Origin: Deltaproteobacteria bacterium
Lineage (GTDB): Bacteria; Desulfobacterota; Syntrophorhabdia; Syntrophorhabdales; JANXAF01
Direction of reading: 5' to 3'
Assembly (NCBI GenBank): GCA_026417175.1
Contig: JAOADT010000009.1
Coordinates: 18,967 to 82,966, forward strand
Length of the DNA stretch: 64,000 nucleotides
Shown: positions 24,543 to 33,350 of the stretch, in pieces
Layout: each line of letters opens with the position of its first letter
How positions within the stretch are numbered: position 1 is the first letter of the stretch
Translations under genes and position numbers: made by a program
Notes under the pieces: generated by a model
Told to the model about the DNA's origin: nothing
The model's database searches: none
What the model saw: only the letters and a program-made list of their open reading frames with translations

Positions 24543-25688
24543 TTAATCTTCCCTAATTGTCTTTACTGCTTTTACGATGAGCGGGATCGCGTAATCTATC
24601 TCCTCATCTGTGTTATATCTTCCCACACTAATCCTTATGGCGCCCATAACTACACTAGGGGGCAGACCCATAGCTTGTAACACATGTGAAAACGAAGCTT
24701 CTTTCGCCCTACAAGCAGCCCCAGAAGAAACCGCAATCCCGTAACCATCAAGAAGAGAAACAAGGGATGAAGCATTTATTCCTTCAAAACTCACATTTAT
24801 AGTATTTGGCAGCCTATTTTCTTGATCCCCGTTTAGCGTTATTCCATCCAAGCTTTGGATGAGCCCAGAAATTATCTTTCTGCGCAAGTTCTCCATTTTA
24901 TTTATGCACAGGTCAATCTCTTCTGCGAGATTCGAAGCAACCAAGCCCATGGCCACAATACCTATGGTATTTTCCGTACCAGCTCTTAAACCTCTCTCTT
25001 GGTGACCACCATGAATTATGGGATGAATATTTTTTGTCCCGTCACGGACGTAAAGGAAACCTATTCCCTTTGGTGCATATGTTTTATGTCCTGAGAAACT
25101 TGCAAGATCCACTTTTAGATCTTTTAAATCCAATTTCACTTTTCCAAGGGCTTGAACCATGTCTGAATGGAAATAAATTCCTTTTTCTTTTGCTATATTA
25201 CCTATCTCACCTATAGGTAGCACAGTACCAGTCTCATTATTAGCATACATCACAGTTATGAGAATAGTATCCTTTCTAATGGCCCTTTTTACATCATCAG
25301 GATCTAGCTGTCCTTTTCTGTCTACAGGGAGGTAGGTAACCTCAAATCCCTTCGATTCGAGATATCTCAGAGTGTTTAATACGCACGGGTGTTCTACTTG
25401 TGTAGTAATTATGTGGTTTCCCCTATCTCTGTTTGCGAGAGCTACACCTTTGATAGCCAGGTTTGAACTTTCTGTGCCAGAACCCGTAAAGATGATTTCA
25501 TTTTCCTTGGCACCTATGAACATTGCCAAAATGGATCTTGCTTCTTCTAGCTTATCCCTTACAGCTTTCCCGGCCCAATGGATGCTTGAAGGATTGCCAA
25601 ATAGATCTTCAAAAAAGGGTTTTAACTCACTATAAAGACCTGGGTGAATTGGGGTCGTGGCGTTGTTATCTAAATAAACCCGTCTCAT
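24543..25688 (-). CDS. Cysteine desulfurase (NifS/IscS family)
   Basis: A PLP enzyme of about 381 residues. It opens RRVYLDNNATTPIHP; the PLP lysine is in SFSGHKTYAPKGIGFLYVRDG and the catalytic Cys in SSGAACRAKEASFSHVL. It moves sulfur from cysteine to a persulfide for Fe-S clusters, thiolation or sulfur assimilation. I choose the ATG at 25688; a TTG at 25697 would overlap the stop of the upstream NIL-ferredoxin gene. No iscU is next to it. The neighbours (NIL-ferredoxin, UPF0280) point to sulfur transfer rather than a standard isc operon. Confidence 0.92.
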   Translation of the reverse strand: MRRVYLDNNATTPIHPGLYSELKPFFEDLFGNPSSIHWAGKAVRDKLEEARSILAMFIGAKENEIIFTGSGTESSNLAIKGVALANRDRGNHIITTQVEHPCVLNTLRYLESKGFEVTYLPVDRKGQLDPDDVKRAIRKDTILITVMYANNETGTVLPIGEIGNIAKEKGIYFHSDMVQALGKVKLDLKDLKVDLASFSGHKTYAPKGIGFLYVRDGTKNIHPIIHGGHQERGLRAGTENTIGIVAMGLVASNLAEEIDLCINKMENLRRKIISGLIQSLDGITLNGDQENRLPNTINVSFEGINASSLVSLLDGYGIAVSSGAACRAKEASFSHVLQAMGLPPSVVMGAIRISVGRYNTDEEIDYAIPLIVKAVKTIRED

Positions 25689-25693
25689 TACGC

Positions 25694-26104
25694 TCAATCG
25701 AAATAGACGTTCATAGCCTTAACCGGACATACTTTCACACACAGTTCACATGCTACACATTTTTCGTAGTCGAACCCTACGCGCATCTTTTTCATCCTAT
25801 CTATAAAGAGCGCTTCAGTGGCACACACACTGGTGCATATTCCGCAGTGGACACATTTGTTTTCGTCTCTTGTAATATCTTGTTCTATTGGCTCTATTTG
25901 GAGGTTTTTACTTTTTAGATATTCCATACCCCTTTCGAAATTTTCTTCCTCTCCCTCGATCTCCAAGACCATTATAGATTCTGCTTTTGGATATACGTGC
26001 GCCCTAAGAATGTTGAAAATAAGATCGTAGTCTTTAGCTAACCTGTAAACTATCGGTTTATCTATAGTGTTTTTCTTAAATCTAATCAAAATTCTCTTTT
26101 TCAT
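25694..26104 (-). CDS. NIL-domain ferredoxin
   Basis: A 136-residue protein with an N-terminal NIL domain (about residues 1-75, RILIRFKKNTIDKPIVYRLAKDYDLIFNIL) and two [4Fe-4S] motifs, CVHCGICTSVC and CVACELCVKVCPVKA. In methanogens and some anaerobic bacteria NIL-ferredoxins take part in making homocysteine from aspartate semialdehyde and sulfide. Its neighbours, a UPF0280 protein and a cysteine desulfurase, fit that context. No COG1900 (DUF39) partner is in the window. Confidence 0.88.
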   Translation of the reverse strand: MKKRILIRFKKNTIDKPIVYRLAKDYDLIFNILRAHVYPKAESIMVLEIEGEEENFERGMEYLKSKNLQIEPIEQDITRDENKCVHCGICTSVCATEALFIDRMKKMRVGFDYEKCVACELCVKVCPVKAMNVYFD

Positions 26105-26120
26105 GCTTGACTCCGTGACT

Positions 26121-26846
26121 TTAAATTTTTACTAGCTCTATGTCTCCCCATACACCCATATACTTTCCCATAATTATCACCACTCCAATCACCTCTTGAA
26201 ATTTTTTGGCTACCCAGATGGCATGAGGGATCAGATCCTTTGTCTTAACAATATTACCTAGATACGTAGCTAGACCGTCGGAAAAAGCTGCCGATCGTGT
26301 AATCACACACACGGCATCTGCCTTTCCAAAACTTAGGGAATGACCAAAAGTACCGGAAGACGTACATATCCCATAAGGCTGATCATTGGCTTTTATTTTT
26401 AACGCTATTCTTTGGCTCAAAGGAGAATCTTTAGCGTAAAGTAACACAATTCTGTCTTTTTTGGTTCTCAGGTATATGTCCCCACCATTTTCAATTATAA
26501 ACTCATCAGAAAGGTCTTTTATATCCTCCCCCACATGTTCCGCTATTGCTCCAGCAACTGTAGCCATCGGTCCAACTCCTATTCTTTGGGAACATTCCAT
26601 CATGTGTCTAACTATCAAGGGCGCAAAGACGTCATATTTTAGAGGTGTTAGAGTCTCCTTGAAAAGGGGATTGGTTTTTATATACTGTTCAATTTGATTC
26701 CTATAAAAAAGGATTCGATCTTTTATCAATTCGGCTAGATCACTCTTTGTGCAACAGTAAAGATCGGTCTCCTTATATTTTACTTCATAGCAAACAAGAT
26801 CTGGAGGACTGGATATTCTTCTGTAAAATCTATCTTGATACAACAT
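26121..26846 (-). CDS. UPF0280 (COG2122) protein, ApbE-like fold
   Basis: A 241-residue protein of the UPF0280 family, with GVGPMATVAGAIAEHVG, ENGGDIYL, and GICTSSGTFGHSLSFGKADAV, similar to the FMN-transferase ApbE fold. COG2122 proteins have been linked to persulfide formation in cysteine and homocysteine synthesis in methanogens. It lies 16 nt upstream of the NIL-ferredoxin gene. GAGGA precedes the ATG. Confidence 0.85.
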   Translation of the reverse strand: MLYQDRFYRRISSPPDLVCYEVKYKETDLYCCTKSDLAELIKDRILFYRNQIEQYIKTNPLFKETLTPLKYDVFAPLIVRHMMECSQRIGVGPMATVAGAIAEHVGEDIKDLSDEFIIENGGDIYLRTKKDRIVLLYAKDSPLSQRIALKIKANDQPYGICTSSGTFGHSLSFGKADAVCVITRSAAFSDGLATYLGNIVKTKDLIPHAIWVAKKFQEVIGVVIIMGKYMGVWGDIELVKI

Positions 26847-26856
26847 ATCGGCATCC

Positions 26857-28290
26857 TCACTTTCCCATAGAACTGAGCCGATTTTTTGCGTACCTGCCCA
26901 TTTCGTTATCGGGTGCTACTTGTAGTTGTTTTGAATAAGCTTCGTATGCCTTTCTTAGGTTGCCTTGTTTCTCATAGCATATACCAAGAGTGCCATAAAT
27001 TGAAGGATGATCCATAAATGCTTTAGTCGCCACTTCGAGATGAGGAATAGCCTTCTCATAGATTTTCAACCTGAAATTCGACATACCGAGAAAAAAGTGA
27101 GACGACACATCGTTAGGAAAGATTGAAAGTGCTTTTTTAAAAAAGGGCAAGGCTCTCTCTATTTCGTTTTTTTCAAAATACACAATTCCTAATCCTCTAT
27201 AAGCTGGTTGATAGTCAGGATCAAGTTCTATCGCCTTTTTAAAGTACTCTTCAGCCACGTTTGATCTCAATTTTCTCAGTTCTATGAATCCCTTTAAAGC
27301 GTAGAATGCTGGTTCGTCTCTTTTTTCATTTATAGCTTTCTCAATGAGAGCGTCAGCTTCTCTGATTCTATTCTTTCTGAGTGCAGCCACTGCAGGATCG
27401 TAGTAAGTAATGTAAAGGTTATGCGTCCGTTTTAAATCTGAAATCTCCTCTTGAAATTTTTTCTTTTGAGTTCCATCCCCTCTCAAATACGGCAGTTTTG
27501 ACATTTCTACAATTTTGCTTAACTCTTCCATCCTAACAGAAGTTCGAGGATGTGTAGAAAGAAGTTCTGAAAAAAAGTTTCCCTCATCTGAATCCCTGCC
27601 CACCTTCTTTAAATACTCCTCAGATGCTTTTTTGAGGCTCAGGTGAGCCTTAAGCGCGTTCTTAGGATCATAACCCAACTTTGTCATATATTCCACACCC
27701 AGTCTATCCGCCTCTAATTCATCATTTCTCGAGTATTTCAAAAGAACTAGATTCGTTCCTATAGATCCTAATGTCAAAGCCAAATCACCATATGCCTTTC
27801 CAGAGAGCGAATAACTTGCTCCCGTAAGCAGGAAATCTGCAATTATAGACTTGGAAATCTGAGATGCGGAATGACGGGCTGAAATATGGCCAATCTCGTG
27901 GCCCATAATGTACACAAATTCTGCCTCACTTTCTAGTGCTTGCAAAAGTCCTCGGGTTATTGCCACATGCCCCGGAATTGCCCACGCATTTGGTAAAGAA
28001 GTGTTCTGAATTACGAAATCTATAGGTAGATGTGGCCTATGGGAAACCTTATTAATCTCAAGAATAAGCCCTTTTAGATACGTTTTGAGTTTCTCGTCTT
28101 TGTATTCCCCTCCCCCTCCCTCAGCACTCCATAGAATATTAGGATACCACTCTTTTCCGAGTGTTAATTCGTCTTTCTCAGAAAGAAGCATAAGCTGTTT
28201 CTGTCCAGAAACGGGATTAGTTACGCAACTCAAAATCAAACATAACGGGAGTAAAATGAAAACCCAAATTGTTATCCGCTTCAACACCAT
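26857..28290 (-). CDS. M48-family metalloprotease lipoprotein with TPR repeats (BepA-like)
   Basis: I start at the ATG at 28290 (477 residues), because the lipobox LILSC then lies at the end of a normal signal peptide; an upstream TTG adds 21 unlikely residues. The zinc protease motif is HEIGH in YIMGHEIGHISARHSA, with the third ligand Glu in NDELEADRLGVEYM. The C-terminal third has TPR units (for example PAYRGLGIVYFEKNEIERALPFF). The protein is probably periplasmic, in outer-membrane quality control. It is the first gene of the operon with UPF0280, NIL-ferredoxin and the desulfurase, and is divergent from an SDR. Confidence 0.9.
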   Translation of the reverse strand: MVLKRITIWVFILLPLCLILSCVTNPVSGQKQLMLLSEKDELTLGKEWYPNILWSAEGGGGEYKDEKLKTYLKGLILEINKVSHRPHLPIDFVIQNTSLPNAWAIPGHVAITRGLLQALESEAEFVYIMGHEIGHISARHSASQISKSIIADFLLTGASYSLSGKAYGDLALTLGSIGTNLVLLKYSRNDELEADRLGVEYMTKLGYDPKNALKAHLSLKKASEEYLKKVGRDSDEGNFFSELLSTHPRTSVRMEELSKIVEMSKLPYLRGDGTQKKKFQEEISDLKRTHNLYITYYDPAVAALRKNRIREADALIEKAINEKRDEPAFYALKGFIELRKLRSNVAEEYFKKAIELDPDYQPAYRGLGIVYFEKNEIERALPFFKKALSIFPNDVSSHFFLGMSNFRLKIYEKAIPHLEVATKAFMDHPSIYGTLGICYEKQGNLRKAYEAYSKQLQVAPDNEMGRYAKNRLSSMGK

Positions 28291-28381
28291 TAGTATATCT
28301 TTGTGACTTAAACGCACGATAAAAAAATAACAGAATTTGTTGTACCTTTGCAAAAATTTTTATAAAATAACCCAATGCGTT

Positions 28382-29119
28382 ATGCGTCTCATAAATAAAA
28401 GAGCTTTGATTACTGGAGCAGGACAAGGTATAGGAAAAGCCTGTGCAGAAATTTTTGCTGAAGAGGGGGCTGAACTTGTACTGATCGATAAAAATAAAAA
28501 GACCCTTCCACAGGTGGCGGAAGACTTAAAGTCGAAAGGCTCTGTAGTCGATTATCATGTATTTGATCTAATGCACACAAAAAAATTAGAGTCATTGATC
28601 GGTACCATAAGAGCACAAAAGCCTGTGGATATCTTAATAAATAACGCGGGCTTTGATAGACCCGGTGTGGTTGCAAAGACGGACAAAAGAAAGTTCATAG
28701 AGGTCTTTACTATTCACGTGATCGTGCCATTCCTGCTTATAAAAATGCTCATACCCGATATGAGAACCAAAAGATGGGGAAGAATAATAAACATAAGTTC
28801 TGTGTACGGTATAGAAGGCGCCAAGGGAGAGGTGGCTTATTCCACCGCAAAGGCAGCTATAATCGGTCTCACAAAAACAGTTGCAAAAGAAGGTGGACCT
28901 GACGGTGTAACCGTCAATGCCATTGTTCCAGGGCTTATTCGTACTCCACCCATACTTAAAATGCCAGATAAGTACAAAATACCAATAATATCTCGGACTT
29001 TACTCGGAAGGATGGGAGAGCCAGAGGAAGTAGCGAGGGTTGCAGCTTTTTTGGCCTCAGATGAGGCGTCCTATATAACCGGTACGACTATTGTGGTATC
29101 GGGAGGATGGGGAAGCTGA
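28382..29119 (+). CDS. Short-chain dehydrogenase/reductase
   Basis: An SDR of about 245 residues. The start at 28382 puts the Rossmann motif TGAGQGIGKA at residue 11, as in FabG and 3-hydroxybutyrate dehydrogenase-like enzymes. NNAG, the Ser in NISSVYG, YSTAKAA (catalytic Tyr and Lys) and the C-terminal YITGTTIVVSGGW are present. The substrate is unknown. A TATAAA (28361-28366) lies upstream with a short leader. It precedes the dsr operon but has a separate promoter region after it. Confidence 0.88.
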   Translation: MRLINKRALITGAGQGIGKACAEIFAEEGAELVLIDKNKKTLPQVAEDLKSKGSVVDYHVFDLMHTKKLESLIGTIRAQKPVDILINNAGFDRPGVVAKTDKRKFIEVFTIHVIVPFLLIKMLIPDMRTKRWGRIINISSVYGIEGAKGEVAYSTAKAAIIGLTKTVAKEGGPDGVTVNAIVPGLIRTPPILKMPDKYKIPIISRTLLGRMGEPEEVARVAAFLASDEASYITGTTIVVSGGWGS

Positions 29120-29124
29120 TTTTT

Positions 29125-29153
29125 TTTACAACAATTATAAGTTGTTGTATGAG
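29125..29153 (+). promoter_or_regulatory. dsr operon promoter covered by a palindrome
   Basis: TTTACA (29125-29130), 17 bp, TATGAG (29148-29153), then 9 nt to the ATG at 29163. A perfect 8-bp inverted repeat, TACAACAA (29127-29134) and TTGTTGTA (29142-29149) with a 7-nt centre, spans the space between the two boxes. It has no following T-run, so it is not a terminator. Confidence 0.5.
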
Positions 29154-29162
29154 ACTCTATAA

Positions 29163-29630
29163 ATGATAGCAATCCTGGCGGAAGCTTGGTTTGAAAAAAT
29201 CCTTGATACATACCATCCAGAAACAAAAAGTTTTTACATGGATGAAAAGAATATATTTTTGAACCCCATCGGTGCAACTTATCGTGAAAACATAAATACC
29301 ATTCTTCTTGCAATAGTAAGTGAAGAATTCTATTCTGAAAAGGTGCACTTAGCCTTAGAAAACATGATTAAGATCGGTTGTCTACACGGGTATTCTTGTT
29401 TCGATGGGAAGTCATACACAGAATTACTTGAAAAAGTATTAGAAGAAAGACAAATCCAGGTTTCGGAAGGCATTGCTCACAAGATAAAAGAAGCGATGAA
29501 GGAACTTTCGATTTACGAACAGGATGTCTATTCTAAGGTAGCTGAAAGGTTGAAAAACTTGAAAACAAAGGAAAAAACTTTTAAAAGATCCTTTACGCTG
29601 AGGGTGTATCGAAAATATATCGATGATTAG
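29163..29630 (+). CDS. Hypothetical protein heading the dsr operon (possible RsbRD-N-like)
   Basis: A 155-residue helical cytoplasmic protein with no cysteine cluster or signal peptide. Sulfate reducers often carry an RsbRD N-terminal-like protein before dsrM, and the length, helical content and position fit that, but I see no decisive motif. It overlaps dsrM by 8 nt, so the two are coupled. A regulatory or assembly role for the Dsr complex is inferred. It shows no Shine-Dalgarno and has a very short leader. Confidence 0.6.
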   Translation: MIAILAEAWFEKILDTYHPETKSFYMDEKNIFLNPIGATYRENINTILLAIVSEEFYSEKVHLALENMIKIGCLHGYSCFDGKSYTELLEKVLEERQIQVSEGIAHKIKEAMKELSIYEQDVYSKVAERLKNLKTKEKTFKRSFTLRVYRKYIDD

Positions 29631-30630
29631 GTTAATTTATGCTTTCGTTTTAACTCTGTTTTTGATTTTGATACCTCTTTTTGGTGTCGGTATTCTTGGA
29701 CTAACGAGATTTTTTTCTATAGTGATTCCCTATTCCGCTTTTTTAATCTTTTTAGCTGGTTCTATCTTACGGGTCCTTTCATGGGTGTCATCACCGCAGC
29801 CATTTAAAATTCCACTCACGGCTGGACAACAGAGATCCCTCCAATGGATAAAGAGTAGCTATATTGAAAGTCCATACAATAAGATCGGCATTTTCATGAG
29901 AATGCTACTTGAGATCCTGTTTTTCCGATCTCTTTTGAAAAATGAAAAAACTAATCCTCATGTTTCTAAATGGTTGCTTTTTACATCCAACAAAAGATTT
30001 TGGTTGATGAGTATTCTCTTTCATTATTCGCTACTGATAATTGTTTTTAGGCATTTAAAGCTTTTCTTTGAACCTATTCCATCTATAGTAAATTTGTTGT
30101 CGAGGATTGATGCACTTTTTGAGATCTCCATACCAACGATTCTCTTAACAGAAATTATCGTATTAGTTTGCATCGCTTACCTCTTGTTGAGGAGGATTGT
30201 TGTAAGTCAAGTGAGGTATATCTCCCTTACTAGCGACTATTTTGTTCTTTTTTTACTCCTATCTGTGGTTTTAACCGGTATACTTTTGAGGCATCTATTC
30301 AGAGTAGACATAATGGATGTAAAAAGATTTGCATTGGGACTTTTCCTTTTCAATCCTTATATTCCTCATTTTGTGGGCTCATGCTTTTACGTACATTTGT
30401 TTCTGGTTTCTTTCTTATTCGCATATTTTCCGTTTAGTAAACTCGTCCATGCCGGAGGAGTTTTTCTCTCTCCAACGAGAAACCTTGAAAATAATAGCAG
30501 AACCATAAGATATTTGAATCCTTGGAACTATCCAGTAAAAACTAGAACATACGATGAGTGGGAGGACGAATTCAGAGAAATGATGAAAGAGGCCAATATA
30601 CCCGTTGAAAAGGAGGATAGAAAGATTTGA
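29623..30630 (+). CDS. dsrM: DsrM, membrane cytochrome b subunit of the DsrMKJOP complex
   Basis: A 335-residue membrane protein with about six hydrophobic segments, NarI-like. Its first helix is followed by SWVSSPQPFKIPLTAGQQRSLQWIK, typical of DsrM, and later HYSLLIIVFRHLKLFFEP and RHLFRVD hold possible haem His ligands. It exchanges electrons between menaquinone and DsrK. It overlaps dsrK by 4 nt. The gene order M-K-J-O-P is standard for sulfate reducers. Confidence 0.92.
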   Translation: MIRLIYAFVLTLFLILIPLFGVGILGLTRFFSIVIPYSAFLIFLAGSILRVLSWVSSPQPFKIPLTAGQQRSLQWIKSSYIESPYNKIGIFMRMLLEILFFRSLLKNEKTNPHVSKWLLFTSNKRFWLMSILFHYSLLIIVFRHLKLFFEPIPSIVNLLSRIDALFEISIPTILLTEIIVLVCIAYLLLRRIVVSQVRYISLTSDYFVLFLLLSVVLTGILLRHLFRVDIMDVKRFALGLFLFNPYIPHFVGSCFYVHLFLVSFLFAYFPFSKLVHAGGVFLSPTRNLENNSRTIRYLNPWNYPVKTRTYDEWEDEFREMMKEANIPVEKEDRKI

Positions 30631-32237
30631 AAAAAGAAATACCTCCTCAAATGAATCTTTCCCCAAAAGACGAAAATTGGATGGAAAAGAAGGCGGAGTT
30701 TAAAAAGGGGACTTACTGTTATGGGGCTCCACTTAAACACCAGAATTACCTAGGTCTTCCAAATCCGAGAGAATGGCAACCTCATAGTGAAGATTGGAAT
30801 CTTCCGGAAAATTGGAAAGATATTATTCTTCAAGGAATGAAAGATCTTTTAGAAAAATATAGGTCCTTTAAGCTTTTCATGGACATTTGTGTAAGATGTG
30901 GAGCATGTACAGACAAGTGTCATTTCTTTGTTGGAACCGGGGATCCAAAAAACATGCCTGTGCTTAGAGCAGAGTTACTCCGGTCAGTCTACAGGAGATA
31001 TTTTACGCTTCCTGGAAAAATTTTTAAGAAATTTGCGGGGGCCAGAGAACTTACAGAAGAAGTTCTTAAAGAGTGGTTTTACTATTTTTACCAGTGTACC
31101 GAATGTAGAAGGTGCTCCCTTTACTGTCCATATGGTATAGATACTTGCGAGATTACAATGATGGGGAGAGAACTTTTGAACCTGGTAGGTTGCAATATCC
31201 AATGGATAGTTGAACCTGCCTCTAATTCATTCAGGACAGGAAACCATTTGGGTGTTCCTCCTTCTGCATTTAAAGAGACTCTCGACTTTGCAAGAGATGA
31301 GATTGAAGAACTTACCGGTATAAAGATTGATATCCCTATAAATAGAAAAGGTGCTGAAATACTCTTTGTCGCCCCTTCTGCCGATTACTTTGCGAGTCCT
31401 CATTGGTATACTCTACTAGGATACCTTATGGTATTTCACGAGATAGGACTTGACTACACTTGGAGCACATTTGCGTCAGAGGGGGGTAATTTCGGCCTTT
31501 TTCACTCTTATGAACTAATGAAAAGACTGAACGCAAAGATTTACGAAGAAGCAAAAAGACTTAAGGTCAAGTGGATCCTAGGGGGAGAATGTGGACATAT
31601 GTGGAGAGTCATCCACCAGTATATGGATACAATTAATGGACCGGCAGATTTCCTAGAAGAGCCTGTTTCGCCCATAACAGGCACGAGATTTCTAAATGCA
31701 AAATCGACAAAAATGGTTCATATCGCAGAATTCACTGCCGACCTCATATACCATGGAAAGCTCGTATTAGACAAAAAAAGGAATGACAAATGGGTTATAA
31801 CTTTCCATGACTCCTGCAATACCGCAAGAAGTATGGGTATTCTGGAGGAGCCAAGATTTATTCTAAGGAACGTGTGTAATAACTTTTATGAAATGCCAGA
31901 AAATACTATAAGGGAAAAAACGTTCTGCTGTGGAAGTGGAGCAGGGTTAGGGGCGGATGAGAATCTTGAAGCGAGATTAAAAGGTGGTTTCCCCAGAGCT
32001 TATGCGGTAAACTACGTAAAGCAAAAATTTGGTGTAAATATGGTTGCCTGTATGTGTGCGATAGATAAAGCATCGCTTCCGGTCCTTTTAGACTATTGGG
32101 TTGGAGGAGTTGAGGTATGCGGGGTTCATGAACTTGTCGGTAACGCCCTTGTTATGAAGGGGGAAAAAGAAAGAGTAAAAAATTTGAGGGGAGAACCCAT
32201 TTTAGAAGCCGAAAAAAATGAAGAAGATCTACGATAA
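30627..32237 (+). CDS. dsrK: DsrK, CCG-domain iron-sulfur subunit (HdrD-like)
   Basis: A 536-residue cytoplasmic protein. Two [4Fe-4S] motifs, CVRCGACTDKCHFF and CTECRRCSLYCPYG, lie at about residues 88-180. A CCG-type active-site domain follows with GGECGHMWR, HDSCNTAR and FCCGSGAGLGADE, the place of the special cluster. DsrK is the catalytic partner that reduces the DsrC trisulfide. It overlaps dsrM by 4 nt and dsrJ by 20 nt. DsrAB and DsrC are not in the window. Confidence 0.96.
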   Translation: MKKEIPPQMNLSPKDENWMEKKAEFKKGTYCYGAPLKHQNYLGLPNPREWQPHSEDWNLPENWKDIILQGMKDLLEKYRSFKLFMDICVRCGACTDKCHFFVGTGDPKNMPVLRAELLRSVYRRYFTLPGKIFKKFAGARELTEEVLKEWFYYFYQCTECRRCSLYCPYGIDTCEITMMGRELLNLVGCNIQWIVEPASNSFRTGNHLGVPPSAFKETLDFARDEIEELTGIKIDIPINRKGAEILFVAPSADYFASPHWYTLLGYLMVFHEIGLDYTWSTFASEGGNFGLFHSYELMKRLNAKIYEEAKRLKVKWILGGECGHMWRVIHQYMDTINGPADFLEEPVSPITGTRFLNAKSTKMVHIAEFTADLIYHGKLVLDKKRNDKWVITFHDSCNTARSMGILEEPRFILRNVCNNFYEMPENTIREKTFCCGSGAGLGADENLEARLKGGFPRAYAVNYVKQKFGVNMVACMCAIDKASLPVLLDYWVGGVEVCGVHELVGNALVMKGEKERVKNLRGEPILEAEKNEEDLR

Positions 32238-32613
32238 AGGAAAAACACTTACAGGGTTGATCATTTTTGTGGTTCTTGTAAGTTCGCCGACATGGTACAA
32301 TTTGGTTTTTGGAAAAGGAAATTATGTACCAGACTTGAAAGTTGAGAAAAATGGAAAAGAATGCGTCAAAAGGACCTCATATATGAAAAAAAATCATATG
32401 GAATTACTCAAAGTGTGGCGTGATGAGGTGGTAAGAACCGGGAACAGAACCTATGTTAGAGAAGACGGGGAAAAATTCGAAATAAGCCTCTCCGGGACAT
32501 GTCTTAAGTGTCACACGAATAAGCAAGAATTTTGTGACAGATGTCATAGGTATGTAGGAGTGACACCTTACTGCTTTGGGTGCCATAACATACCCAGGGA
32601 GACAAGAAAATGA
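32218..32613 (+). CDS. dsrJ: DsrJ, triheme cytochrome c
   Basis: A 131-residue periplasmic cytochrome with an N-terminal membrane anchor or uncleaved signal (TGLIIFVVLVSSPTWYNLVF). Three CxxCH haem motifs follow: CLKCH, CDRCH and CFGCH. This matches the triheme DsrJ. It overlaps dsrK and dsrO. Confidence 0.95.
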   Translation: MKKIYDKGKTLTGLIIFVVLVSSPTWYNLVFGKGNYVPDLKVEKNGKECVKRTSYMKKNHMELLKVWRDEVVRTGNRTYVREDGEKFEISLSGTCLKCHTNKQEFCDRCHRYVGVTPYCFGCHNIPRETRK

Positions 32614-33344
32614 AAAGAAGAGATTTCTTATGGATAGTGGGTGTAAGTGCGATTTGGGGAATCTTTTTCCCTAGAGTGTTAGCCTCGCAAGAAAAGAATA
32701 GAGATAAAAGATGGGTGATGTTGGTAGATGTTTCTGTATGTGCTAAAAACAGAGATTGTGAAGCATGCATAAAGGCGTGCCATGAAACTCATAATGTCCC
32801 AAATGTCGGTGGTTCTAAAGAGCAGATTAAGTGGATATGGTTTTCAAAATTTGAGAAAGTATTTGAGACTGAGATCCCACCCATAGCACAAAAAAAATTA
32901 GGTTCTTGGCCCGTTATTTTAATGTGTAATCATTGTGAAAATCCACCCTGTGTAAAGGTTTGTCCCACATCTGCTACCTGGAAAAGAAAAGATGGGATAG
33001 TGATGATGGATTACCACAGATGTATAGGATGCAGATACTGTATGGCAGCGTGTCCATACGGCGCTAGAAGTTTTAACTGGAGAGATAATAAGCGATACGT
33101 AGGAAATGTTAATTACGACTTCCCTCTCCGCAATAAGGGCGTTGTAGAAAAGTGTAACTTCTGCGAAGAAAGAATTGCGAAAGGCTTACAACCTAAATGT
33201 GTGGAGACTTGTGAATCAAGGGCATTGAAATTTGGTAACCTGTATGATGCTGATTCCTCAGTCTCGAAGGTATTAAAAGAGAGGACTTCTCTTGTGAGGA
33301 AAGGGTATCTTGGAACCAATCCGAATGTTTTTTACCTTTTGTGA
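32610..33344 (+). CDS. dsrO: DsrO, periplasmic ferredoxin-like subunit
   Basis: A 244-residue protein with a Tat signal (KRRDFLW followed by a hydrophobic stretch) and cysteine clusters for several [4Fe-4S] centres: CAKNRDCEACIKAC, CNHCENPPCVKVCP, CIGCRYCMAACPYG and CNFCEERIAKGLQPKCVETC. This is the standard DsrO arrangement. It carries electrons between DsrJ and DsrP on the outside of the membrane. It overlaps dsrJ by 4 nt. Confidence 0.95.
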   Translation: MKRRDFLWIVGVSAIWGIFFPRVLASQEKNRDKRWVMLVDVSVCAKNRDCEACIKACHETHNVPNVGGSKEQIKWIWFSKFEKVFETEIPPIAQKKLGSWPVILMCNHCENPPCVKVCPTSATWKRKDGIVMMDYHRCIGCRYCMAACPYGARSFNWRDNKRYVGNVNYDFPLRNKGVVEKCNFCEERIAKGLQPKCVETCESRALKFGNLYDADSSVSKVLKERTSLVRKGYLGTNPNVFYLL

Positions 33345-33350
33345 CCAACC

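Noticed and set aside
29127..29149. Terminator after the SDR gene
   Set aside because: The T-run lies before, not after, the hairpin on the plus strand. A promoter-overlapping operator fits better.
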